Shown: positions 1 to 9,041, numbered from the stretch's first letter. The stretch: DNA of 64,000 nt from Dokdonia sp. (GCA_020630915.1 JAHDIF010000003.1:248001-312000), one strand, 5' to 3'. The notes: generated from the sequence alone by a model not told the origin. Made by a program: numbers and translations.

Positions 1-729
1 TCCATTTTCCATGACGATACTGGAAGGCTCAATATCAAGGATCCCGCTAGCTTCATTAAAGACAAGGTCTGTCTGAAGTTTAAAATGCTTTTTATGGATG
101 AATGTAGTATCTCCTTCTTTGATAACATTGAGTTCAAAACTGGTCTCTACGTGCCCTGCGATGAGATTGTCTTCTCTTTTAAAACCACCTGTGCCTTCGT
201 AAATAAACTTCTCTACGTCTGTGTTAGTCGCCTCATCAATAGTATGAATGTCTAAATTTTTAAATTTTATTTTTTTGAGATGAATATTAGTGGTAGGCGT
301 TTCTGTTTCAGAAGTGCTGGCTATGGCGTTTTGAATATTGGTGGTATTGTCTTCGTGAATAATAATATTAAAAATACCGTCTTCTAAAAGTACTGATTGG
401 ATGTCGTAGTTCTGGTTTACAATATCCCATAGGTTAAAACCTACATATAGATCTTGTACATCCATAATAATAGGCGCGCCAGATTCTTTTGATTCAAAAA
501 TTTGTACGTCTGCTACTTTAATTGAGATATAAGGGAAGTTGCTAAAAAGAGATAATTCACTTTTACCTACTTGGATACGACCTTGCGAATCTTTGTTGAG
601 CTTTGCAAGCTCTCCCTTAATAATATCGGTCTGATTGCTCTGTATGTAAAAAATAAGACCTGCGACTAACATTATGGGTACTACGATGAGTAGCAATGCA
701 AGTCGTTTCCATATTTTTTTAATTTTCAA
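1..729 (-). CDS. AsmA-like family protein, N-terminal part (cut by window edge)
   Basis: I read 243 codons without a stop from 729 down to base 1; the C-terminal part lies outside the window. The start is a TTG at 729-727: an in-frame TAA lies six codons upstream and no ATG precedes the membrane segment. The N-terminus is basic (KIKKIWKR) followed by a hydrophobic stretch (LALLLIVVPIMLVAGLIF), an uncleaved signal anchor. The following region (QGRIQVGKSELSLFSNFPYISIKVADV) has the look of AsmA/TamB-type envelope proteins, which are anchored in the inner membrane and span the periplasm. In Bacteroidota such proteins are linked to outer-membrane lipid homeostasis, but the exact role here is not known. 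Confidence 0.75.
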   Translation of the reverse strand, partial: MKIKKIWKRLALLLIVVPIMLVAGLIFYIQSNQTDIIKGELAKLNKDSQGRIQVGKSELSLFSNFPYISIKVADVQIFESKESGAPIIMDVQDLYVGFNLWDIVNQNYDIQSVLLEDGIFNIIIHEDNTTNIQNAIASTSETETPTTNIHLKKIKFKNLDIHTIDEATNTDVEKFIYEGTGGFKREDNLIAGHVETSFELNVIKEGDTTFIHKKHFKLQTDLVFNEASGILDIEPSSIVMENG

Positions 730-850
730 AATAGAAGCTATTTAAGTAAGCACAATGTGGCACTTTAAAAATAACGAATTAGGTTGGGAAATTGTTTTAA
801 GTTTGAGTTATAAATGTTTTTTTTGAAGCAAAACATACCGGTTTATATAA

Positions 851-883
851 TAAAAAAGGGCAAGTCAAAAAACTCACCCTTTG
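851..883 (-). terminator. Rho-independent terminator of clpB
   Basis: On the minus strand a 10-bp stem (AAAGGGTGAG with CTTGCCCTTT, two G-U pairs) closes an 8-nt loop and is followed by a T run. It lies 30 bp past the clpB stop codon. Confidence 0.8.
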
Positions 884-913
884 TATTTTTAATCTCCTTG
901 TTCGGACGTTTCT

Positions 914-3520
914 TTATTCTTCTTCACCTGTTCTCTCATCTTCATTTCTAAAGACCAACTGCCCATCGAAGGCGTCTAGTAAGATAATACTGTTTGCCGT
1001 CACGCGACCACTTAGGAGCTCCTTAGATAATTGATTTAAGACCTCACGCTGTATCGTTCTCTTAACAGGTCTTGCACCGTATTCTGGCTGAAACCCTTTT
1101 TGTGCTAAGAAGTCAATAGCTTGTTTTGTGGCGTCTAGCGTGATCTGTTGCTGAGACAACATCTTTTTGATTCCCTTAAACTGCAGTTTTACGATACTAC
1201 GAATATCTTTTCGCGTAAGCGGGCTAAACATCACAATATCATCTATACGATTTAAGAATTCTGGTCTAACTGTTTGTTTAAGTAGTCCCATCACATCTTC
1301 TCTTGCAGCGTCTGTCGCTTCTTGCATATCGTCTATTTGCTCAAAGCGCTCTTTAATCAAATGGCTTCCTATATTAGAGGTCATAATGATGATAGCGTTT
1401 CTAAAATCTGCTGTACGCCCTTTATTGTCTGTAAGACGTCCTTCGTCTAGTACTTGTAATAATACATTAAAGGTGTCCGGATGTGCCTTCTCAATCTCAT
1501 CTAGTAACACTACAGAATAGGGCTTACGACGTACAGCTTCTGTAAGCTGGCCGCCTTCATCATACCCCACATAACCTGGAGGTGCGCCTACCAAACGACT
1601 CACACTATGGCGTTCTTGATACTCACTCATATCTATGCGCGTCATCGCACTTTCATCATCAAATAAGTAGGAGGCAAGTGTCTTTGCTAGTTCTGTTTTA
1701 CCAACCCCTGTTGTACCTAAGAACAGGAAGGAACCAATAGGCTTTTTCTGATCTTGCAATCCTGCACGACTGCGTCGTACTGCATCACTTACGGCAATGA
1801 TGGCTTCTTCTTGTCCTACAACACGTTTATGGAGTTCTGTTTCTAGCTTTAAGAGTTTCTCACGCTCGCTTTCCAGCATTTTAGTCACAGGGATTCCTGT
1901 CCATTTTGCAACAACCTCTGCAATATCATCTCTTGTAACTTCTTCTTTAATTAAGGCAGTCTCTTGTTGTGCCAGGAGCTCTTTTTGCAATGCTTCTAGC
2001 TTTTCTTGCGCTTCTTTTATCTTCCCGTAGCGCAGCTCTGCAACGAGGCCATAATTGCCTTCACGTTCGGCTTTTTCGGCTTCTAGCTTAAAGTTTTCTA
2101 TATCTGATTTAGTGGCTTGTACACTTTCTACAACTTCTTTTTCTGATTGCCACTTTGCGTGTATATCATTACGTTGTTCTTTAATATCTGCAAGTTCTGA
2201 TCGTAATGATTTAAGCTTAGTCTCATCTTTCTCTCGTTTTATGGCTTCAATTTCTATTTCTAGTTGCATCACTTTTCGGTCCAATACATCTAGTTCTTCT
2301 GGCTTAGAGTTGATTTCCATGCGCAGCTTTGCTGCGGCTTCATCCATTAAATCTATGGCTTTGTCTGGAAGAAATCTGCTCGTGATATAGCGTTGTGATA
2401 ACTCTACAGAAGCAATAATAGCTTCGTCTTTAATACGCACTTTGTGATGTGTCTCGTATTTATCTTTAATACCACGCAATATAGAGATCGCACTTTCTGT
2501 ATCTGGCTCATCTACGAGTACTTTCTGGAAACGGCGCTCTAAGGCTTTGTCTTGCTCAAAGTACTTTTGATATTCGTCTAAGGTGGTAGCGCCTATAGCT
2601 CTTAATTCTCCTCTAGCAAGTGCAGGCTTGAGAATATTTGCAGCATCCATCGCTCCTTGACCGCCACCAGCGCCTACTAGTGTGTGAATTTCATCTATAA
2701 ACAGTACGATGTCTCCCGCACTTGTGGTGACTTCTTTAATAACCGCTTTGAGACGTTCTTCAAACTCTCCTTTAAATTTTGCTCCAGCAATAAGAGCACC
2801 CATGTCTAGGGCAAAAATCTGTTTGTTTTGCAGATTTTCTGGGATGTCACCATCTATAATACGATGAGCAAGTCCTTCTGCAATGGCGGTTTTTCCAGTG
2901 CCCGGTTCGCCTACAAGGATCGGGTTGTTCTTGGTACGGCGTGATAGAATTTGTAATATGCGACGTATCTCTTCATCACGACCAATCACTGGATCTAGCT
3001 TGCCATCACTAGCAAGTTGATTTAAGTTTTTTGCATACTTATTGAGGGCATTATAATTGTCTTCGGCGCTTTGTGAGGTCACGCTTTTTCCTTTGCGGAG
3101 TTCTTGAATAGCTGCAATAAGGTGTTTCTCTGTAACGCCTTGGTCTTTTAATATTTGTGCAATCTTACTTTTACTTTTAAAAATAGCAAGGAGTAGGTGC
3201 TCAATAGAGACGTACTCATCTTCCATTTTTTTTGCAACAATGGTGGCTTCGTTTACTGTTTTCATTGCCTCACGACTCAGCATAATGTCTGCTCCAGAAA
3301 CTTTAGGAAAGCTTTGCAGTGTGCTCTCGAGTATTTGCTGTAATAGTGGAAGATTTACATCTAATTTATGTAATAGAAAAGGTGTTACATTCTCATCTAC
3401 CTCTAGTATGGCCTTAAAAAGATGCTCATTTTCTATTTGTTGATGTCCTAATTCTTGCGCAAGTAATTGTGCACTCTGTAAGACTTCTTGAGATTTTATT
3501 GTATAGTTATTAAAATTCAT
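914..3520 (-). CDS. clpB: ATP-dependent disaggregase ClpB
   Basis: This is an 868-residue Hsp100 chaperone, full length for the family. It threads aggregated proteins through its hexameric pore together with DnaK in the cytoplasm. Visible in order: a Clp N-domain (first ~145 residues), AAA+ domain 1 with Walker A GEPGTGKT near residue 200 and Walker [10 protein letters not shown], a long charged coiled-coil middle domain (about 400-525), and AAA+ domain 2 with Walker A GTTGVGKT near 605 and the GYVGYDEGG pore loop. The middle domain separates ClpB from ClpA/ClpC. It is transcribed alone and ends at a clear terminator. I see no TAnnTTTG box upstream, so stress-specific control is possible but unproven. 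A T-variant of the window's palindrome lies inside it at 1209-1220. Confidence 0.97.
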   Translation of the reverse strand: MNFNNYTIKSQEVLQSAQLLAQELGHQQIENEHLFKAILEVDENVTPFLLHKLDVNLPLLQQILESTLQSFPKVSGADIMLSREAMKTVNEATIVAKKMEDEYVSIEHLLLAIFKSKSKIAQILKDQGVTEKHLIAAIQELRKGKSVTSQSAEDNYNALNKYAKNLNQLASDGKLDPVIGRDEEIRRILQILSRRTKNNPILVGEPGTGKTAIAEGLAHRIIDGDIPENLQNKQIFALDMGALIAGAKFKGEFEERLKAVIKEVTTSAGDIVLFIDEIHTLVGAGGGQGAMDAANILKPALARGELRAIGATTLDEYQKYFEQDKALERRFQKVLVDEPDTESAISILRGIKDKYETHHKVRIKDEAIIASVELSQRYITSRFLPDKAIDLMDEAAAKLRMEINSKPEELDVLDRKVMQLEIEIEAIKREKDETKLKSLRSELADIKEQRNDIHAKWQSEKEVVESVQATKSDIENFKLEAEKAEREGNYGLVAELRYGKIKEAQEKLEALQKELLAQQETALIKEEVTRDDIAEVVAKWTGIPVTKMLESEREKLLKLETELHKRVVGQEEAIIAVSDAVRRSRAGLQDQKKPIGSFLFLGTTGVGKTELAKTLASYLFDDESAMTRIDMSEYQERHSVSRLVGAPPGYVGYDEGGQLTEAVRRKPYSVVLLDEIEKAHPDTFNVLLQVLDEGRLTDNKGRTADFRNAIIIMTSNIGSHLIKERFEQIDDMQEATDAAREDVMGLLKQTVRPEFLNRIDDIVMFSPLTRKDIRSIVKLQFKGIKKMLSQQQITLDATKQAIDFLAQKGFQPEYGARPVKRTIQREVLNQLSKELLSGRVTANSIILLDAFDGQLVFRNEDERTGEEE
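1209..1220. repeat. T-variant of the dispersed palindrome (TTTCGCGTAAGC)
   Basis: Twelve bases matching the palindrome except T for A right of centre; inside clpB, read as LTRK on the minus strand. One of four identical variants in the window. Confidence 0.6.
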
Positions 3521-3625
3521 AACATTTAGATTTTACATGTAGTAGTCAATAGTTATTCCGTTGTGTTTAAGAAGACAGAATGGCATCTAAACACCTATTT
3601 TCACTGACTTTTTGACGCTTTTTGT

Positions 3626-3639
3626 GCTTTCGCGAAAGC
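3626..3639. repeat. Dispersed palindrome GCTTTCGCGAAAGC, copy 1
   Basis: Perfect 14-bp palindrome, intergenic, flanked T/A so it extends to 16 bp. It ends 19 bp before the ytxJ -7 box. Confidence 0.95.
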
Positions 3640-3658
3640 ATACTCAAAAACATTCGAC

Positions 3659-3666
3659 TACCTTTG
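3659..3666 (+). promoter_or_regulatory. -7 promoter box (TACCTTTG) of ytxJ
   Basis: TACCTTTG matches the Bacteroidota -7 consensus TAnnTTTG, 15 bp before the ATG at 3681. No TTG is present about 20 bp upstream; the end of the palindrome lies there instead. Confidence 0.55.
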
Positions 3667-3680
3667 TAAAAAAGAACGCT

Positions 3681-4073
3681 ATGGGATTATTTGATAAGGT
3701 ATTTGGTAAAGGAACGCAAGAGCCCAAAGAAGCGCGTGTACTACCTTGGAAACATCTTACTTCATTAGATCAGTTGGATCAAATTACGAAGGATTCTAAG
3801 TCTAAGCCTGTCGCTATTTTTAAGCATAGTACAACTTGTGGAATCAGTAGGATGGTACTACGTGGGCTAGAAGCAGATTACAATATAGATACGTCTCAAT
3901 TAGATTTTTATTACCTAGATCTTAAAGCCTACCGAAACATCTCTAATGAGATTGCTGCACGTTTTCAAGTGTGGCATGAAAGTCCTCAAATGATTCTTAT
4001 TAAAAATGGGATGGCTGTGTATAATGCGAGCCACAGCGCTGTAAATGTATTGGGACTTAAAGAAAAAATCTAA
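3681..4073 (+). CDS. ytxJ: Bacillithiol-system redox protein of the YtxJ type
   Basis: A 130-residue thioredoxin-fold protein of the monothiol bacilliredoxin-like YtxJ family, expected to act on bacillithiol-mixed disulfides in the cytoplasm. The key segment is FKHSTTCGISRMVLRG, a beta strand followed by a CGIS (CxxS-type) active site with one thiol. The ESPQMILIKNG segment supplies the cis-Pro and edge strand. The open frame extends upstream to 3612 but would then run through the palindrome and the promoter, so I chose the ATG at 3681 (MGLFDKVFGKG). Bacillithiol is the usual low-molecular-weight thiol of many Bacteroidota. Its 3' end overlaps the convergent small gene by four bases. Confidence 0.85.
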   Translation: MGLFDKVFGKGTQEPKEARVLPWKHLTSLDQLDQITKDSKSKPVAIFKHSTTCGISRMVLRGLEADYNIDTSQLDFYYLDLKAYRNISNEIAARFQVWHESPQMILIKNGMAVYNASHSAVNVLGLKEKI

Positions 4074-4234
4074 GAGTTATTTGCATCACTCACCTTGCAG
4101 GTTACCCAATACCTGTAGGCAATAATAGCCAGCTGCCATTTTTTTGCTTTGCTTAGATCTAAACGTCTTTTACTAAAAGAGGGGAGTAGTATCTTATTTA
4201 ATCTGGCTAATGTCGTGAAAAGCAATCTTTGCAT
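4070..4234 (-). CDS. Short conserved protein (54 aa), function unknown
   Basis: Starting at the ATG at 4234, the product begins MQRLLFTTLARLNKILLPSF and continues with a basic segment, LDLSKAKKWQLAIIAYRYWVT. From memory, similar 45-60-residue proteins with an LNKxxLPS...KAxKxQLAIIxxRxxVT pattern occur widely in Flavobacteriaceae, often mislabelled SsrA-binding protein. I therefore think it is real despite its size. It is amphipathic and positively charged. A longer frame up to 4261 is possible. It ends in a four-base tail-to-tail overlap with ytxJ. No function can be assigned. Confidence 0.6.
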   Translation of the reverse strand: MQRLLFTTLARLNKILLPSFSKRRLDLSKAKKWQLAIIAYRYWVTCKVSDANNS

Positions 4235-4285
4235 ATAGCAAACATATAAAACCTTTGGCAATTATGACCAGTCTAAGTTTACCTC

Positions 4286-5470
4286 TTAGAGTTTTGAGTT
4301 GAGGATAATAGTTTTGAGTCTTTGCTTTAGGTCTTCTCCCACATCATATACCATCTGTTCATTGGTAGGGAAGGGGATCGCTCTATTACGAGTGTATCCT
4401 AATAAATCATCATCTAAAGCGCGTCTATCACCATCGTAAGTAGCATAATAATGTTCGAATACAAATTCACTAGCAAGTGGGAATGCCTTGATAAGTTGCC
4501 CTGTTTTTTTTGAGTTGTACCTAACTTGACCTATTATATTTACTGCTTTAGACTGTAAAGACTCAAAATACTGGCAGGTGACATCTATAAATTTGTCTAC
4601 TTCAATTTTTTCTCCATCTTCATCTAGAACGTACTCTCCTTCTTTGTCTTTCAGGTATTCGGTCCCGTCTTTGATACTCTTTTCTTTGATTAACTCTCTT
4701 TCATTAATGCGCTCTGGAGAAATATTTATTTCTCTTAATGACACATCCATCACATAGTCATAGTTTATTCCTTCTTGTGGAGTACTATGATAGACCTTCC
4801 AGAAGTCATTAAGACCGTATGTAGAGAAGTCTAACAAATCGTCTTGTAATGTTCTTGGAATAATCACATTTGAGTCATTATATAGTGCTACTTCTATAAA
4901 GTCTGTTCCTTTAAGATGTGTATTTTCAAGTAGTGCGGCTACCTCTTTATAATTAGGCGAGAGTGACTGTACACGTTCTAAATTTCTATAGATATCCCTA
5001 TACTCTTTTTTTGATTTAGCTACTTCTAGATTAGTTGTTGCCTCTGCATAAAGATGTTCTGTAAGTTGTTCTTTATATGAAATAAGCTCATCATCGTAGT
5101 TTTTAATATCGAATACGGCCTCTCTTGATGGATCGGTTAATCTTAACGGAAGTAGAGGTTTAATACTTTGCTGTCTCTTGTTAAGATCTTGATATAACCT
5201 ATAAATTTCATCTAGGCCGTTAGGATTTCCTTCTTTAGCTAAAAATTTAATTCTTTGAAGATCTCTTGTGGTAGCTTTCGCGAAAGCTTCTTCTAATAAT
5301 AAGATGTGTGATTGTCCTTTTTTCTTAGAAGGGTTTTTACGTAATTTATCTATAGAGGTATATATGGCATCGTCGTAGTTACCATTTAACAACGATGTAG
5401 TAGACTTTTTAACCGAAGAACAGCTTGTAAGACAAGCAATAACAAATAGTAAAGAATATAGATGCTTCAT
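4286..5470 (-). CDS. Predicted lipoprotein, 394 aa, function unknown
   Basis: The N-terminus MKHLYSLLFVIACLTSCSS is a lipoprotein signal with lipobox LTSC (Cys16). The mature part is mainly charged helix (residues ~30-180, helical repeats) followed by a mixed region with VMDVSLREINISPERINERE and a C-terminal segment around YYATYDGDRRALDDDLLGYTRN. I do not recognise the family. The palindrome at 5274-5287 encodes AFAKA at about residues 62-66, inside a helix. It stands alone between the small gene at 4070 and a long non-coding region, so context gives no clue. Confidence 0.85.
   Translation of the reverse strand: MKHLYSLLFVIACLTSCSSVKKSTTSLLNGNYDDAIYTSIDKLRKNPSKKKGQSHILLLEEAFAKATTRDLQRIKFLAKEGNPNGLDEIYRLYQDLNKRQQSIKPLLPLRLTDPSREAVFDIKNYDDELISYKEQLTEHLYAEATTNLEVAKSKKEYRDIYRNLERVQSLSPNYKEVAALLENTHLKGTDFIEVALYNDSNVIIPRTLQDDLLDFSTYGLNDFWKVYHSTPQEGINYDYVMDVSLREINISPERINERELIKEKSIKDGTEYLKDKEGEYVLDEDGEKIEVDKFIDVTCQYFESLQSKAVNIIGQVRYNSKKTGQLIKAFPLASEFVFEHYYATYDGDRRALDDDLLGYTRNRAIPFPTNEQMVYDVGEDLKQRLKTIILNSKL
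5274..5287. repeat. Dispersed palindrome, copy 2 (AFAKA frame)
   Basis: Perfect GCTTTCGCGAAAGC inside the lipoprotein gene; encodes AFAKA. Confidence 0.95.
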
Positions 5471-5567
5471 AATTTCTACCTTTTAATGGGTAATTTCAAT
5501 ATTAATGCCAAAATAATCTGGGTTTCATACTGCAATACTACTCTTTTGTATGATAAAGTTCAATAAA

Positions 5568-5602
5568 AAACCTCCCAAATCGATCAAGAGCTGGGAGGCA
5601 TA
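5568..5602 (-). terminator. Rho-independent terminator in the 5.5-6.3 kb intergenic region
   Basis: On the minus strand, GCCTCCCA pairs with TGGGAGG around a 14-nt loop and is followed by seven T residues. Confidence 0.85.
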
Positions 5603-5712
5603 AACTAATCTAGAAAACGCAAGTGATTAGTTTTTCTGTATACTCAGTCCATTATTGTTAACGGATGGCTATTTGAGCAACGACTGCGTTCGTCTAGTGA
5701 AAGGTCTGTTGT
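5568..5712 (-). ncRNA. Candidate structured small RNA
   Basis: The minus strand of this stretch has no convincing reading frame but several hairpins in a row. The best is an 8-bp perfect stem AACTAATC/GATTAGTT. It is followed by a strong terminator hairpin (CCTCCCA/TGGGAGG plus a T run, 5573-5599). A -7-like box TATCTTTG lies at 5726-5719, placing a start near 5712 and predicting a transcript of roughly 145 nt. It does not look like tmRNA, RNase P RNA or SRP RNA. Alternatively it is the long 3' leader of the 42-aa gene upstream on the same strand. Confidence 0.4.
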
Positions 5713-5823
5713 GTTATCCAAAGATAACTTCGAGGGCAGTAATTATTAATTGTACCATGTTAATTGAGATTTTGGTTGATTATTAATTGAGTTAATTGAA
5801 TGGTTTAAATAATGCTTGAATGG

Positions 5824-5952
5824 TTAATGGTTTATATGTTGTATCCAAGTAGACACTATATACGATATTGAAAGAGAAACCATAAATACTGTGTAGATTC
5901 CTAAAACTTTGTTTGTCTGTACGTTAACTGATGATGTTTCTTGCGTTTTCAT
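5824..5952 (-). CDS. Small single-span membrane protein, 42 aa
   Basis: ATG at 5952 to TAA at 5824. The product has a polar N-terminus (MKTQETSSVNVQTNK), then one hydrophobic segment of about 20 residues (VLGIYTVFMVSLSISYIVST), then a short tail ending NH. The layout and the LGIY motif closely resemble the 45-aa product at 60904-61041, suggesting a family of small membrane peptides. A signal and single-span anchor of this kind gives no function by itself. It stands alone with the candidate RNA and terminator downstream. Confidence 0.6.
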   Translation of the reverse strand: MKTQETSSVNVQTNKVLGIYTVFMVSLSISYIVSTWIQHINH

Positions 5953-6295
5953 AATTAAAATATTTAAAAATTAATACTGGTTGTTTGTTATTGATACAGC
6001 AAAGAAGTGGCGTTTTGATCTACCCACAAAATAATTTTAATTGAATCTGTGAATTTGAATTCAATATTGTAACTAAAAAAATGTATATGGTTTTAGCATA
6101 TACAATTAAGTCTACAATAAAGTTAACATATTTAACTATAAATATGTATTGGTGTTAATATATGTAATAATTGAAGGGGTGTTTTGAGTGTTTTTTTTAA
6201 ACTCTAGGGAAGTTTCATTGTGAAAATGGCGAAAATGAGCCTTTTTATCTTTTTGATGTGATTTTGTACAAGTGCTAGTTGTAAAAAATTGGTAT
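5953..6295. other. AT-rich intergenic stretch
   Basis: About 340 bases of AT-rich sequence between the 42-aa gene and the blaR1 terminator. It probably carries the promoter of the small gene. I see no gene, repeat or clear hairpin in it. Confidence 0.5.
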
Positions 6296-6333
6296 ATAAA
6301 AAGGTCGTTTTCTAGCACTAGAAACGACCTTTA
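6296..6333 (-). terminator. Rho-independent terminator of the blaI-blaR1 operon
   Basis: On the minus strand AAAGGTCGTTT pairs with AAAACGACCTTT around a short loop that is itself self-complementary, followed by TTTT. It lies just past the stop at 6350. Confidence 0.85.
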
Positions 6334-6349
6334 ATAAATTACAGAGTGT

Positions 6350-8632
6350 TTAATTTTTTAATTGGATGACTACAACACCGTTTTTACCTTCTTTACCATA
6401 ACCATCTAAAGCTGCTTTTCCTTTTAAAACGTTTACACTTTCAATTTCATCGGGAGTAAGATCTTTAATTTGATCCTTTGAGACTTTCTCGCCATTAAGA
6501 TAATATAGAGGCTCTTTATCATTGTTATCAGACCTAAAGTTAAAATGAGTTGTGTAACCATCTTTTTCTGAGTCTTTAAGTTTTTTCTTCATTTCCTTTC
6601 TCCTAGCTTTGAGTTCTTCTTTCATCTCTTTTCTTTTTTCATCCATTTGCTCACGCATTTCTTCACCACGACCTTTCCTTTGAGATTTCATTTCTTCCTT
6701 GAGGGCTTCTAGCTCTTCTCTTCTTTTGTCTCTTTCTACAGTGGCTTCTTCTCTTTGCTCATCTAATTCCTTGCGACGTTCTTGCATTCGCTTTTCTCGT
6801 ACTTTTTCCCACTCATCAATACCCATAGCAGCCTTCGCGCTATTACCTCCAACTTGTACTCCAAAAGCACCTTTACTAGTACGCGAAATAATAATTGTAC
6901 CTATAGGTGTATCACTAGCAATGCGATTATTTGCTGTATTACCAGTTACATTATCCACCGCTTTTATAGAGATACTTGTAATTTCTCCTGCATTGTTAAA
7001 GTTTATATTGCTATATGAAAAAGTCACATCGTACTCTTTTTTAAGTTGTACCACCAGGGCATCTAGTTGCTCTTTTGTATAATCTTTTGTGATTTTTACG
7101 CGGAAGGGATCACTGTCAACGTTTTGTGTAACCAGTTGTAATCCTCCTAGTAAAGAAGCGGGTTCCATCTCTAAGGCATCATCATTTATATATAGCCCTT
7201 TTGAAGAACTGCGCATTTCAAACCCTTTTGGACCTAATTCCTTTAATTGAATTACAGAACCTGGTAAATACTGAAATTGAATACCTTGAGAAACAGAATT
7301 TTTGTCATTAATCCCTAAAATTTGATGCCATTCGGGAGTATTCTTAAACTTTGTCTTTACTTGATACGACGTGATTTCTCCTTTGTTGTCTCGTTTTATG
7401 TCGTGAATATCAATTAAGGCATCTGGATGATTTTCTTTAAAGTAAATCTCTAAAGCCTCAATTTGAGTATCTGCTGTCGTATGATTGATCACAAAGACGG
7501 GATGCTGTGATTCTTGTGTTTTGCTTACGAGTACAGGGGTATTCCCTGTATTAGTATTATCGGAATCCTTGTCGATACTATTTGATTTAGCACTGTCGGG
7601 ATCTATTTCAGTTCTAGTAACAAGGGTTTTATCAGATGTATTTTCTTTTATAGGTTGGGAGTTTGAAACCTTAATTAAATTACTTTTAGAATTTAAGGTT
7701 CCTGAGTCTGCTTTCGCGAAAGCGGTTTCCTCAACTCCTGCTACTTCTTGATACTTTATGACTTCTTTTACATTAAAGCTATACATAAATAGCGCTAAAA
7801 GAGGAAGAATAGCTCCCAGTTTGAATAGGTTACGTCTACGTGACGTTTCTTTGTTTAACATAACGATTCGTTTTTTGATTAATGAATGATAAAATTGATT
7901 CGTAAGCGCTGGTCGTAACGCGGTTGTTGAGACCTTAACAAGCGTATATTGATATGCCTTAGAAGAATGAACAGCCTGTAATGCACCAGAGTCTGCAAGA
8001 AATTCTAAGTTTTGTTCTAAGCTTTTTTTGTAAAACCAAGCCAATGGATTTACCCATTGAAAGGCAAGTACTACCTGCGTAAGCAATACATCTATGGTGT
8101 GCAGTTGACTTGCGTGCACTTTTTCATGAGCTATAATCATTTGTAATTCTTCCTGCGTGTGAAGTGCCGGATTGTAGCATATGTATCTAAAAAAGGAAAA
8201 AGGAGTCATAGTATCTGCAATCTGTACATATGTAAATTTGCCTACGGTATTACTCGGATATTTAGTTAGTAATGAATAAAGTGAATATAATTGTACAAGC
8301 AATCGTCCTATCATAAAGCTTACGCCTACACCATAAATGACTAGCGCAACTTTCGCCCAATTGATCACAAACGCTTTTTCTTCTAAAGCTGTTTCTAGAA
8401 GTATAGGCACAAAATTATCTGTATCCATAACCGTATCAGAAATGACGGGTATATCTATGTAAATGGTTTTTGTAAACTCTATAAAAGGCAAAATGAGTGC
8501 AGCTATAATGCCTGCCAGTAAGTAATGTCTATTAGCAGCATAAAAAGTATCCTTTTGAAGTATAGCCTGATACAACACATAAAATAGCGAGAGTATCGCA
8601 GTACTTTTTACAAGGGTGATTAGGATGTCCAT
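6350..8632 (-). CDS. BlaR1-type M56 membrane metallopeptidase with TonB-plug-like tail
   Basis: A 760-residue membrane protein. The N-terminal ~300 residues hold four or five membrane segments and a zinc-protease site HEKVH at 169-173, with the third ligand in the EFLAD segment about 40 residues later, as in BlaR1/MecR1 sensors. Residues ~300-380 are Ser/Thr/Asp-rich linker. Residues ~600-690 are an extremely charged KR/E coiled coil (KEMKEELKARRKEMKKKL). The last 50 residues (YYLNGEKVSKDQIKDLTPDEIESVNVLKGKAALDGYG) copy the pattern of a TonB-receptor plug. There is no beta-lactam-sensing transpeptidase domain. It lies 55 bp after the BlaI-like repressor and presumably cleaves it or signals to it. 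The palindrome at 7710-7723 encodes AFAKA in the linker. Confidence 0.9.
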   Translation of the reverse strand: MDILITLVKSTAILSLFYVLYQAILQKDTFYAANRHYLLAGIIAALILPFIEFTKTIYIDIPVISDTVMDTDNFVPILLETALEEKAFVINWAKVALVIYGVGVSFMIGRLLVQLYSLYSLLTKYPSNTVGKFTYVQIADTMTPFSFFRYICYNPALHTQEELQMIIAHEKVHASQLHTIDVLLTQVVLAFQWVNPLAWFYKKSLEQNLEFLADSGALQAVHSSKAYQYTLVKVSTTALRPALTNQFYHSLIKKRIVMLNKETSRRRNLFKLGAILPLLALFMYSFNVKEVIKYQEVAGVEETAFAKADSGTLNSKSNLIKVSNSQPIKENTSDKTLVTRTEIDPDSAKSNSIDKDSDNTNTGNTPVLVSKTQESQHPVFVINHTTADTQIEALEIYFKENHPDALIDIHDIKRDNKGEITSYQVKTKFKNTPEWHQILGINDKNSVSQGIQFQYLPGSVIQLKELGPKGFEMRSSSKGLYINDDALEMEPASLLGGLQLVTQNVDSDPFRVKITKDYTKEQLDALVVQLKKEYDVTFSYSNINFNNAGEITSISIKAVDNVTGNTANNRIASDTPIGTIIISRTSKGAFGVQVGGNSAKAAMGIDEWEKVREKRMQERRKELDEQREEATVERDKRREELEALKEEMKSQRKGRGEEMREQMDEKRKEMKEELKARRKEMKKKLKDSEKDGYTTHFNFRSDNNDKEPLYYLNGEKVSKDQIKDLTPDEIESVNVLKGKAALDGYGKEGKNGVVVIQLKN
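7710..7723. repeat. Dispersed palindrome, copy 3 (AFAKA frame)
   Basis: Perfect GCTTTCGCGAAAGC in the periplasmic linker of the BlaR1-like gene. Confidence 0.95.
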
Positions 8633-8687
8633 AATGGTTTGCCCTAGTTAGGCGTTATTAAATGATACAATACGGGGGAGATGTGTT

Positions 8688-9041
8688 TTACTTGTTCTCT
8701 ATGATAGCAAGAATTTCTCGCAACTCGTCTGCACTTATTTTTTCCTCTTTGGCAAAAAAGGATACCATATTTTTATAGGAGCTATCAAAATAGCGTTGGG
8801 TAGCCGTTTGCATAAATTCCTTACTGTAAGCTTCTTTAGTCACTATAGGGAAGTACTGATGTGTCTTTCCAAATGCCTGATGAGAAACATATCCTTTGTC
8901 TTCTAGATTGCGCACAATGGTAGATATGGTATTGTAATGGTTTCCTTCCGGCAGTTGGGCAACCACTTCTTTTACAAAACCTTTCTCTAATGACCACAAT
9001 GCGTGTAGGACTTCTTCTTCTTTATTTGTTAATTTTTCCAT
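8688..9041 (-). CDS. BlaI/MecI/CopY-family transcriptional repressor
   Basis: A 117-residue protein of the usual family length. The winged-helix N-terminal domain contains LTNKEEEVLHALWSLEKGFVKEVV and the recognition helix region YNTISTIVRNLEDKGYV; the C-terminal half is the dimerisation region. The frame is open to 9239, but the family start fits MEKLTNKEEE at 9041, and the promoter and operator lie between 9136 and 9182. It is the first gene of an operon with the M56 protease. By analogy with BlaI/BlaR1 it represses its own operon until proteolysis relieves it. The inducing signal is unknown. The effector could also be a wall- or envelope-stress cue and not an antibiotic. Confidence 0.93.
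   Translation of the reverse strand: MEKLTNKEEEVLHALWSLEKGFVKEVVAQLPEGNHYNTISTIVRNLEDKGYVSHQAFGKTHQYFPIVTKEAYSKEFMQTATQRYFDSSYKNMVSFFAKEEKISADELREILAIIENK

Noticed and set aside
5714-5758. 14-codon frame MVQLIITALEVIFG upstream of the candidate RNA
   Set aside because: Too short to support, overlaps the -7 box; could be a leader peptide but there is nothing downstream to attenuate.
6136-6318. 60-codon minus-strand frame next to the blaR1 terminator
   Set aside because: Composition is AT-rich noise with Thr/Asn/His runs, no start context, and its 5' part lies in the terminator hairpin.
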